Positions 7,922-14,146 of a stretch of 14,146 nucleotides of DNA are shown here, in pieces (the stretch's first letter is position 1; every line of letters starts with the position of its first letter). The notes beneath the pieces are model-generated. The model was not told the origin of the DNA, ran no database searches, and saw only the letters and a program-made list of their open reading frames with translations. Origin of the DNA: Anaerolineae bacterium (lineage in GTDB: Bacteria; Chloroflexota; Anaerolineae; Aggregatilineales; Phototrophicaceae); the NCBI GenBank assembly GCA_028284565.1, contig JANQRM010000014.1, positions 1-14,146 of the forward strand, given 5' to 3'. A program made the translations under genes and the position numbers.

Positions 7922-8036
7922 ATTTGCATCACGATTTTGCCTTGTTTTGTGATACGATAATAATGGGTAGTGAAACTGATCGCACCTTATCCTGTCAGAA
8001 ACCCAACCTCTCCATGACTGAGAGCTAATAAATTTG

Positions 8037-8216
8037 ATGCCCAAAGCCCATCGTCTGAAATTGAATACATACACAAGTCCAACTTTTGTGGCAACAAATG
8101 GCAATAAAATGGCAAAAGAGCAGGCGGTTGTTGCCGAAAAAGAATATTGCATTGCCGGCAATAAAACAGCTGATACAAACAATTCGAATACCAAAACTAA
8201 ACCAGAGAATGAGTAA
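8037..8216 (+). CDS. Doubtful small ORF, 59 residues
   Basis: An ATG at 8037 opens a frame that ends in TAA three bases before the trhO ATG, close enough for translational coupling if it is real. The product is hydrophilic and rich in Lys, Asn and Thr (ending NTKTKPENE), with no motif I recognise. GAGAG 12 bases before the ATG is too distant to be a convincing ribosome site. It may simply be trhO leader. Confidence 0.18.
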   Translation: MPKAHRLKLNTYTSPTFVATNGNKMAKEQAVVAEKEYCIAGNKTADTNNSNTKTKPENE

Positions 8217-8219
8217 TTA

Positions 8220-9014
8220 ATGTCTCAAGTAACAATTATTGCCTTCTATAAATTTGTAGATTTGGACAATCTCGAATCCTTACAAACATTCCTCATAGAA
8301 ACCTGCCAATCACTTGGACTCAAGGGGTCAATTTTACTCGCGCATGAAGGTATCAATGGAATGTTGGCAGGGTCGCGGGGCGCGATTGATAATTTCCTCG
8401 TTCAATTGAAACAGGAGAGTCGTTTCAGTGATATCGAACATAAAGAGTCATTTCATGATGCCCAACCTTTCAATAAACTCAAAGTGCGCTTAAAACCTGA
8501 AATCGTCAATCTAGGAGATATATCAGCAAATCCAAATATTGCAGTTGGCAAGTATGTCGAGCCAGCAAATTGGAATGACCTGATTAATAATCCCCATGTG
8601 CTGTTGATTGACACGCGCAATGATTATGAGGTGGAGTTAGGTACGTTTAAGAATGCGATGAATCCGAACACAGCCTCGTTTACTGAATTCCCCGATTACG
8701 TTCAATCGCAATTAGCTGACGCAAAATACAAAAAGATTGCCATGTTCTGCACGGGTGGGATACGTTGTGAGAAAGCAACATCATATCTTCTCCAGCAAGG
8801 CTATGAGGAAGTCTATCACCTCAAAGGCGGCATCCTAAAATACCTTGAGGAAGTACCTCAATCCGAGTCCTTATGGCAAGGAGAATGTTTCGTCTTTGAT
8901 GACCGCATCTCAGTTGACCATGATTTACAACCAACCAACAAAGCCTTCTGCCCGACTTGTAATCGCGTGATTGAAATGGATGGCACCTGCCCCGCATGTG
9001 AAGCTAGCGCATAA
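8220..9014 (+). CDS. trhO: tRNA uridine(34) hydroxylase, rhodanese-family
   Basis: TrhO (YceA) hydroxylates uridine 34 of certain tRNAs to 5-hydroxyuridine in an oxygen-dependent reaction (family knowledge). The 264-residue protein has an N-terminal acylphosphatase-like half with GSILLAHEGINGMLAGS (36-52) and a rhodanese domain from about 125: LLIDTRNDYEVELGTF, then the active loop MFCTGGIRCEKA with C177 as likely catalytic residue, then GGILKYLEE. The C-terminus has two CxxC pairs (C244/C247 and C257/C260) that could bind zinc. It is shorter than the ~350-residue E. coli enzyme but like the short forms in other phyla. The ATG at 8220 has only a weak AATGAG before it. Its last 11 bases overlap the end of the convergent menH. 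Confidence 0.92.
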   Translation: MSQVTIIAFYKFVDLDNLESLQTFLIETCQSLGLKGSILLAHEGINGMLAGSRGAIDNFLVQLKQESRFSDIEHKESFHDAQPFNKLKVRLKPEIVNLGDISANPNIAVGKYVEPANWNDLINNPHVLLIDTRNDYEVELGTFKNAMNPNTASFTEFPDYVQSQLADAKYKKIAMFCTGGIRCEKATSYLLQQGYEEVYHLKGGILKYLEEVPQSESLWQGECFVFDDRISVDHDLQPTNKAFCPTCNRVIEMDGTCPACEASA

Positions 9015-9810
9015 AGTCTAGGACTTGTCGATTGAATGCTGTCGGTTGTTCAAGGTGAACGGTATGCCCAGCGGATGGCACAATCACCAATTCGGAGTTT
9101 GGAAGGAGTTCGTGTATCTCGCGGGCAATTCGCACATATTTGGTGTCCAACTCCCCTGCCATTAGCAAGGTCGGTGTCTCGAAAGTCGTGAGTTCGTCCC
9201 AAAGCGAGGGTTGCATTCCGGTTCCCATCCCACGAAGGCTGTTCGCTAGACCAATAGGATCATTTTGCAGACGTTGATTGCGGAGGGCTTGTCGTTTTTC
9301 TGATGAGATGGAATGTTGTGATTGGAAGAGTGAGATATTCTCCCAATATTCGACAAAGGTTTCCATACCTTCACGCTCGATAAAGTCAGCCAGTTGGTTA
9401 TCTTGCTTGATACGCGCATCACGCTCTGCTTGGGTTTTTAAGCCAGGGGATGCACTTTCTAAGATGAGTCGATTCACCAGTTCCGGAAAATTCATAGCAA
9501 GGTAGAGTGCTAACCGTCCGCCCATTGAGTAGCCAAGTAGTGTCACTGGAGAAGCCACTATCGCTTGCAAAACGGAGACTATATCACAAGCCACCAATTC
9601 TATCCGATACCGTCGCCAATCCATTGGAATCGACGTTTGTCCGTGTCCTAGAATATCCAGTCGAATTACTGTGTGGTATTGCGATAGTTCAGTGATATGC
9701 GGTTCCCAGTTTTGTATCGACCCTGTAAAGCCATGTAGCAAGACAAGCGGCGTTCCTGAACCCGATATCTCAACATTGTAGTTCACGTCATTCATGGTCA
9801 GCTTCGTCAT
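9004..9810 (-). CDS. menH: 2-succinyl-6-hydroxy-2,4-cyclohexadiene-1-carboxylate synthase
   Basis: Eliminates pyruvate from SEPHCHC, the MenD product, to give SHCHC in menaquinone synthesis. The 268-residue alpha/beta-hydrolase shows LLHGFTGS (oxyanion region, 24-31), GYSMGG with nucleophile S95, AGELD with D222, and SAGHTVHLEQP with H249, a complete Ser-Asp-His triad. GYSMGGRLAL and AGHTVHLEQP are typical of MenH, and the operon position makes another hydrolase role unlikely. The ATG at 9810 lies inside the end of menE (23-base overlap) and has AAGGTGG about 12 bases upstream; a second ATG at codon 6 has a poorer site. It is the last gene of the men operon. With trhO converging and overlapping, any terminator must lie within trhO. 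Confidence 0.92.
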   Translation of the reverse strand: MTKLTMNDVNYNVEISGSGTPLVLLHGFTGSIQNWEPHITELSQYHTVIRLDILGHGQTSIPMDWRRYRIELVACDIVSVLQAIVASPVTLLGYSMGGRLALYLAMNFPELVNRLILESASPGLKTQAERDARIKQDNQLADFIEREGMETFVEYWENISLFQSQHSISSEKRQALRNQRLQNDPIGLANSLRGMGTGMQPSLWDELTTFETPTLLMAGELDTKYVRIAREIHELLPNSELVIVPSAGHTVHLEQPTAFNRQVLDFMR

Positions 9811-11251
9811 TGAATATCATCACCACCTTTCTTCGTTGGACTTTGCCTGAAGCAGTTTGCGGTAATGTCTCCCGAAATATCACCCGACGGGGAATTTTAT
9901 AGCTTGCCAGATGTTGCCGACTGAATTGCTGTATCTCCTCTGTTGTGAGTGACTGGTCTCCTTTAATCACAATCGCCGCGCCAACAACTTGCCCCCACTC
10001 TTCATCATCCACGCCAACAACAGCAACAGCTTTAATCGATGGATGTTGCCTCAATACCGATTCGACTTCTGATGGATATACATTCTCACCACCCGATAGT
10101 ATGAGGTCACTGCGCCGTTGGATAATCCATAAATCGCCATCCTCATCCAACTTGCCGATGTCACCTGTATGAAGCCAACCATCGTTTAATGTTCTCTCTG
10201 TTGCTTGTCCTTGATTAAAATAGCCTGTCATCACAGTCGGGCTTTTGACCAACACTTCGCCGTATTCATCGCCTACGACATCTTCTCCAGCCCCATTGAC
10301 TATACGAATTTCCGTAAACAATAAAGGCTTTCCTACTGTGCCAACTTTTCGTCTTACTAAATCAGGCATCGCCGTCGCCACCTGCGAACTAGCTTCCGTC
10401 AGCCCATAAGTCGTTGCGACAGGAATATCCGCTTCTTCACATCGTTGAATCAGTTCAGATATCGCCGCCGCCCCACCCAGCAATGCTAAGCGAAACTTGG
10501 GATTCCACGCTTCCGACTTCACATCCAACAGTCGATGGAGCATGGTTGGAACAAGCGAAATCAGTGTAATGGGTTCATGAGTCAATTTGTGGTTAATCAG
10601 CTCGACATCGAATTTATCAACTAGATTAACAGCTGTGCCATACAACACCGAGCGAAAAAGAACACTTAATCCGCCGACATGATATAGGGGAATCACACAG
10701 AGCCAGCGATCATCCGGCAATACACCCAACCGAAACGCCGACAACATTGCACTGTGATAAAAATTGCCATTCGTCAGCATCGCACCTTTTGGTGTGCCAC
10801 TGGTGCCAGAGGTATGGATGATAGTCACTATGCCATCAAGAGACAACTGATTAGTTTGCTTAAACTCAGCATTTTGAAGAATTAACCTATCAACTTGATA
10901 GCAATCATAAGCATCACTATCAATTACAGCTTGTGGTGGCTTCAACTCAGATGAATAGAGCAATACTTTACAACCAATGTTCTTGACTTGCTGGTCAATT
11001 TCAGAGGCAGAAAGACGTGTATTGATGGGAACACTAATGACTCCCAATCGTTTTAAAGCGAATAGTACAAACACCAGGTCTGGGCAATTCGGCATATAGA
11101 GTGCAATCGGTTGATTACCAAGATGACTTAACTTCTGCTCCATCTCATCCACACAAACTTGCATTTCAGCAAATGTCCATTGACGCTTGCCCGCGATGAG
11201 TGCGACTTTATTGGGTGTCGCTTTGGTACGTGCAGTCAGCCAATCTTGCAT
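9788..11251 (-). CDS. menE: o-Succinylbenzoate-CoA ligase
   Basis: Adenylates o-succinylbenzoate and transfers it to CoA, giving the MenB substrate. The 487-residue protein is a standard ANL-superfamily ligase: P-loop TSGTSGTPKG (147-156), PLYHVGGL (188-195), TYGLTEAS (281-288), GWLHTGDIG (358-366), hinge region RRSDLILSGGENVYP (379-393) and the C-terminal lysine K470 in TASGKVQRR. The closely spaced operon, with menB upstream and menH downstream, fixes the substrate better than sequence alone. The ATG at 11251 is 33 bases after the menB stop. AGGAG lies 17 bases upstream and a nearer AAGAG only three bases away, so initiation may be weak. An out-of-frame ATG directly after AGGAG could compete with it. 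Confidence 0.93.
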   Translation of the reverse strand: MQDWLTARTKATPNKVALIAGKRQWTFAEMQVCVDEMEQKLSHLGNQPIALYMPNCPDLVFVLFALKRLGVISVPINTRLSASEIDQQVKNIGCKVLLYSSELKPPQAVIDSDAYDCYQVDRLILQNAEFKQTNQLSLDGIVTIIHTSGTSGTPKGAMLTNGNFYHSAMLSAFRLGVLPDDRWLCVIPLYHVGGLSVLFRSVLYGTAVNLVDKFDVELINHKLTHEPITLISLVPTMLHRLLDVKSEAWNPKFRLALLGGAAAISELIQRCEEADIPVATTYGLTEASSQVATAMPDLVRRKVGTVGKPLLFTEIRIVNGAGEDVVGDEYGEVLVKSPTVMTGYFNQGQATERTLNDGWLHTGDIGKLDEDGDLWIIQRRSDLILSGGENVYPSEVESVLRQHPSIKAVAVVGVDDEEWGQVVGAAIVIKGDQSLTTEEIQQFSRQHLASYKIPRRVIFRETLPQTASGKVQRRKVVMIFNDEADHE

Positions 11252-11284
11252 GACTCTTGCCCCATTCGCTCCTATTTCACCTAA

Positions 11285-12169
11285 TTAAGGACGACGCGGG
11301 AACTTCTTGAAGTCGGGTTTCCGTTTTTCGAGGAAGGCATTCTTCCCTTCCGAGCCTTCTTCCGTCATATAGAAGAGCATGGTTGCATCCCCAGCGAGGA
11401 CTTGTACGCCTGTTTGTCCATCCAGTTCAGCATTCAATCCCGCTTTGATGAAGCGCAAGGCTAGCGGACTCTTGCTTAGGATTTCGCGTGACCATTGCAG
11501 AGCTTCTTTTTCAAGGTCTTTGAGTGGCACGACGGTATTCACCATCCCCATCTCTTCGGCTTCATGGGCAGAATATTGACGGCAGAGGAACCAGATTTCA
11601 CGTGCTTTCTTCTGACCAATATGTGAAGCGAGATAGGCTGAACCGTACCCGGCATCAAAGCTACCCACGATGGGACCTGTTTGACCGTAAATCGCATTAT
11701 CACTGGAGATGGTCAAGTCACAAACCACGTGCAAAACGTGACCGCCACCAATCGCATAACCCGGCACAACAGCAATCACTGGCTTCGGCATATTACGGAT
11801 GTAGCGTTGCAACTGAAGCACATTCAAGCGCGCCCGTCCATCACCACCAACATAGCCCGCATGACCCCGCACGGATTGGTCGCCACCCGCACAGAATGAC
11901 CAGATGCCATCTTTAGAACTCGGACCATTCGCGGTAATCCAGACCACGCCGATGGTTTCGTCATACCACGCATCAAGCACTGTTTCGGTCATCTCATCAA
12001 TCGTCAGTGGACGAAACGCATTGCGAATATCAGGACGGTTAAAAGCAATACGAGCGATTCCTTCTGCCTTGTGATAGGTCACATCTTCATAGGCTGTAAC
12101 CTCTTGCCAGTCTGCTAATTGCATCAAATCAGCCGTCTTGATTTGGGCTTGTTCTTCTTTAGATGTCAC
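11285..12169 (-). CDS. menB: 1,4-Dihydroxy-2-naphthoyl-CoA synthase
   Basis: Closes the ring of o-succinylbenzoyl-CoA to DHNA-CoA; a crotonase-fold enzyme. Visible features are [41 protein letters not shown], then [19 protein letters not shown] and [15 protein letters not shown] keeps the Gly that corresponds to Gly156 of E. coli MenB, which marks the bicarbonate-dependent type I enzymes; type II enzymes have Asp there. I chose the GTG at 12169 because AAAGGA lies nine bases before it and conserved sequence starts downstream. A TTG at 12208 is in frame but overlaps menD and lacks a ribosome site. The chosen form is 294 residues, with a 22-base gap after menD. Confidence 0.93.
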   Translation of the reverse strand: MTSKEEQAQIKTADLMQLADWQEVTAYEDVTYHKAEGIARIAFNRPDIRNAFRPLTIDEMTETVLDAWYDETIGVVWITANGPSSKDGIWSFCAGGDQSVRGHAGYVGGDGRARLNVLQLQRYIRNMPKPVIAVVPGYAIGGGHVLHVVCDLTISSDNAIYGQTGPIVGSFDAGYGSAYLASHIGQKKAREIWFLCRQYSAHEAEEMGMVNTVVPLKDLEKEALQWSREILSKSPLALRFIKAGLNAELDGQTGVQVLAGDATMLFYMTEEGSEGKNAFLEKRKPDFKKFPRRP

Positions 12170-12191
12170 GATGTTGTGTCCTTTCTTATAA

Positions 12192-13934
12192 TTAAATTGT
12201 TTCGTCAATTTTGTCGTGAATCTTCTTCACAATTTCATCTCGGCGTTGTAAATCATGCTGTGCATCGGTACGAACTTCGATAATCGTCGCTGTGCGATTG
12301 TTGATACTGTGTTCAAAGGCTAGTCGGAAGGTTGCACGGTCATCAGCACGGATGTAATCCAAGCCATAGAGCTGTGCCGTATGCGAATAATCTAAGCCGT
12401 GCGACATGATGAAATATTCCGTGAATTGTGGCTCGAAGTTCTTAATCGACAAACGATGAAAAATCCCCCCTCCATCGTTATTTAACAAGATAATCGTAAT
12501 CGGAATACCCAGCCGTTGCACTGCCAAGAGACCATTCATATCATGATAGAAGGTCGTATCACCGACGATGGCAACTAGCGGTCTATCAGGGAAGGCTTTC
12601 CCTGCGCCTAACGCAGTAGAGATATTGCCATCAATGCCGGATGCCCCCCGATTTGCCATCGTGTAGATATTTTTTAATTGGGGTTTACCGAATTGATCCA
12701 ACAAGCGGACAGGTAAGCTATTCCCGACAAACAGTGTGCTATCGGGCGGGAATAAATCGACCACATCATAAACCACCCCGCCATCAAAATAGTCACCTGT
12801 TTGGATTTCTTCGTCTATAACTTGCCATGTGATCTCTTCTGCCTTATGTATCTTTGGTAACCAAGTCGTTAGAAAACTTGGATAATGCTCAAAATCAGAG
12901 AAAAATTGCTTGGAATTTGAAGGAACAAAACTTGTAACTAAATGACTATCATCGTTCCACACATTATCCGGAGAGACGTGCCAATAATATTTGAATTTCC
13001 TATGTTGAATAGCATTATTTAGTTGTTTAGACAGAGGTAACCTTCCAAAACGAACAATAATATCAACAGACAAATCCAGTGCCTCATGACCCAAATAATT
13101 TTCATAGCCACCTAATACATCTAGTGAATCGTTAAACCTTAATCCGCCAATGGCATCTGAGAAAATCGGAAAATGGCGACTCAATGAAAAGGATTTAATT
13201 GAGGAAATATTGTTATAAGAATCTAATAAAGATGGTGCGGTATCTGTTCCACAAATAATGAAACCTATGGAATGTTCCATTAAGACAGTTCCCATTGCAT
13301 CGAGAACATCATAATCCAATTCGAGTACAGCCGGCATCATGTATGTTACTGTTTTTCTATCAAATGTCGGCTGACTATCACTAACAACAGGTGTGGGTTC
13401 TAGGGGCTTGCGGAATGGAAAATTGAGATGCACCACCCCTTTACGAATGCCATTTGCGGTTGCTAAGGCACGAGATGCGGTTGTTTGCAGATTTCGAATC
13501 GCGATGTCTGGCGGGTTGGCTTCTGGCAATGCCATATCCACAAACCAGAGGGCGTAATCACCAAATAGATTGAGTTGATTGATTGTTTGGTTCGCGCCAC
13601 TATGACGCAATTCAGGGGGTCTATCCGCGGTCAGAACCAACAATGGCACTTGTGACTGATGAGCTTCGATAATCGCCGGGTAAAAATTCGCGCCTGCTGT
13701 TCCTGATGTGCAAACCAGTGCAACTGCTTTACCACTCGCTTTGGCGAGTCCCAAGGCAAAAAATGCCATGCTTCGTTCATCAAGGTGGGTATGCTTTTGG
13801 ATTTTCACGTTTTTGGCAAAAGCTAACACTAAGGGGGTATGACGCGAACCCGGCGCGATACACACATGCTTTAAGCCAGCCTGTGCCAATGCATTAACAA
13901 AAATCTCTGCCCAATAGATATTACGATTCGACAT
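12192..13934 (-). CDS. menD: SEPHCHC synthase (ThDP-dependent MenD)
   Basis: Adds a succinyl semialdehyde unit from 2-oxoglutarate to isochorismate, the committed step to menaquinone. The start at 13934 gives 580 residues beginning [16 protein letters not shown], typical of MenD, with GAGG nine bases before it. ATGs at 13943 and 13961 lie further inside menF and have poorer sites. Motifs: [11 protein letters not shown] (25-35), LDERSMAF with the likely catalytic E53, CTSGTAGAN (75-83), TADRPPELR, and the ThDP/Mg site [13 protein letters not shown] with LNNDGGGIF (about 457-492). It overlaps the menF 3' end by 14 bases. The central domain, about residues 190-370, is much more AT-rich than both ends: by hand count 12901-13260 is about 34% GC, against about 50-55% in the flanking parts of the gene. 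Confidence 0.94.
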   Translation of the reverse strand: MSNRNIYWAEIFVNALAQAGLKHVCIAPGSRHTPLVLAFAKNVKIQKHTHLDERSMAFFALGLAKASGKAVALVCTSGTAGANFYPAIIEAHQSQVPLLVLTADRPPELRHSGANQTINQLNLFGDYALWFVDMALPEANPPDIAIRNLQTTASRALATANGIRKGVVHLNFPFRKPLEPTPVVSDSQPTFDRKTVTYMMPAVLELDYDVLDAMGTVLMEHSIGFIICGTDTAPSLLDSYNNISSIKSFSLSRHFPIFSDAIGGLRFNDSLDVLGGYENYLGHEALDLSVDIIVRFGRLPLSKQLNNAIQHRKFKYYWHVSPDNVWNDDSHLVTSFVPSNSKQFFSDFEHYPSFLTTWLPKIHKAEEITWQVIDEEIQTGDYFDGGVVYDVVDLFPPDSTLFVGNSLPVRLLDQFGKPQLKNIYTMANRGASGIDGNISTALGAGKAFPDRPLVAIVGDTTFYHDMNGLLAVQRLGIPITIILLNNDGGGIFHRLSIKNFEPQFTEYFIMSHGLDYSHTAQLYGLDYIRADDRATFRLAFEHSINNRTATIIEVRTDAQHDLQRRDEIVKKIHDKIDETI

Positions 13935-14146
13935 CGACTGCATCCTCAATGCCCAGTGCATTCAACATCGGGCGGAACTTGAGCGCAGTTTCTGCCCACT
14001 CTCTTTGTGGGATACTATCGGCGACGATACCCCCGCCAGCATACATCCAGACGCGCTTTTCTTGTGCCACAGCCGAGCGAATCGCCACTGCAAATTGCCC
14101 ATCGAGATTGCCATCTATCCAACCAATGGAAGAGGGATACCATCCA
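13921..14146 (-). CDS. menF: Isochorismate synthase, C-terminal end (5' part outside window)
   Basis: The last 74 codons of a chorismate-utilising enzyme run in from the right edge and end in TAA at 13921. The translation begins GWYPSSIGWIDGNLDGQF, continues AVAIRSA, and has YAGGGIVADSIPQREWAET with ALKF after it. These are the C-terminal motifs of the MenF/EntC/TrpE/PabB fold: AGGGIV with the E-W-x-E-T segment that binds Mg2+ and the chorismate carboxylate. The position directly upstream of menD, with a 14-base overlap, identifies it as the menaquinone isochorismate synthase rather than a siderophore or anthranilate enzyme. Its start and the operon promoter lie outside the window. Confidence 0.9.
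   Translation of the reverse strand, partial: GWYPSSIGWIDGNLDGQFAVAIRSAVAQEKRVWMYAGGGIVADSIPQREWAETALKFRPMLNALGIEDAVDVES

Larger units (their letters stand above)
7761..8219. other. 459-base stretch between cbs and trhO
   Basis: This gap separates two divergently transcribed genes and should hold both their promoters. It contains a double-stranded TATAAT near 7805, a tandem 12-mer at 7898-7921, and a doubtful small plus-strand ORF from 8037. I see no tRNA, no known riboswitch and no strong hairpin followed by a T-run. The opposite strand of the small ORF is also open and reads as a hydrophobic peptide, so coding on either strand is uncertain. Confidence 0.5.

Noticed and set aside
7874..8194. 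A 106-codon minus-strand frame with a hydrophobic N-terminal part, like a small membrane protein
   Set aside because: It has no ribosome site, the C-terminal half lacks any protein-like pattern and runs through the tandem repeat, and it faces away from trhO. Its hydrophobicity is what the complement of Lys/Asn/Thr codons would produce by chance.
11524..11916. A 130-codon plus-strand frame antisense to menB
   Set aside because: It lies wholly within menB, which has clear conserved motifs; the antisense peptide is Arg/His-rich and patternless.

Overview
The window looks like ordinary bacterial chromosome carrying housekeeping and catabolic genes, with one gene that looks foreign. Coding density is high, spacing is tight and GC is near 45-50% in most genes. 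A classical menaquinone operon, a cystathionine beta-synthase with a C-terminal CBS-domain pair, a short-form TrhO, and inositol catabolism genes next to a GH4 alpha-galactosidase would fit an environmental heterotroph. Chloroflexota is my best guess, but that rests on general resemblance and is weak. No rRNA, tRNA, CRISPR array, transposase or integrase was seen.

Layout. (1) 1-3404, minus strand: iolC, then iolB (stop and start share one base), then a short open stretch resembling the end of an ASPIC/UnbV domain, then melA, a GH4 alpha-galactosidase missing only its extreme C-terminus at the window edge. A good sigma70-type promoter lies just before iolC. (2) 3596-7760: a cystathionine gamma-synthase/gamma-lyase on the plus strand and a cystathionine beta-synthase on the minus strand. 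Between them is a 490-residue, AT-rich, unrecognised gene with a PD-(D/E)XK nuclease-like motif. (3) 7761-8219: a mostly non-coding stretch with a tandem 12-mer and a doubtful small ORF. (4) 8220-9014, plus strand: trhO, whose 3' end overlaps that of menH. (5) 9004-14146, minus strand: the operon menF (3' end only)-menD-menB-menE-menH, with short gaps or overlaps throughout.

How the genes fit together. MenF, MenD, MenH, MenB and MenE cover most steps from chorismate to DHNA-CoA; MenC is not in the window. CBS and the gamma-family enzyme can run transsulfuration between homocysteine and cysteine. IolB and IolC are two consecutive-stage enzymes of myo-inositol breakdown. Their pairing with an alpha-galactosidase suggests, as inference, use of an alpha-galactosyl-inositol such as galactinol. 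The 490-residue gene is the best candidate for something undescribed: a lone putative nuclease of atypical base composition between two metabolically paired genes.
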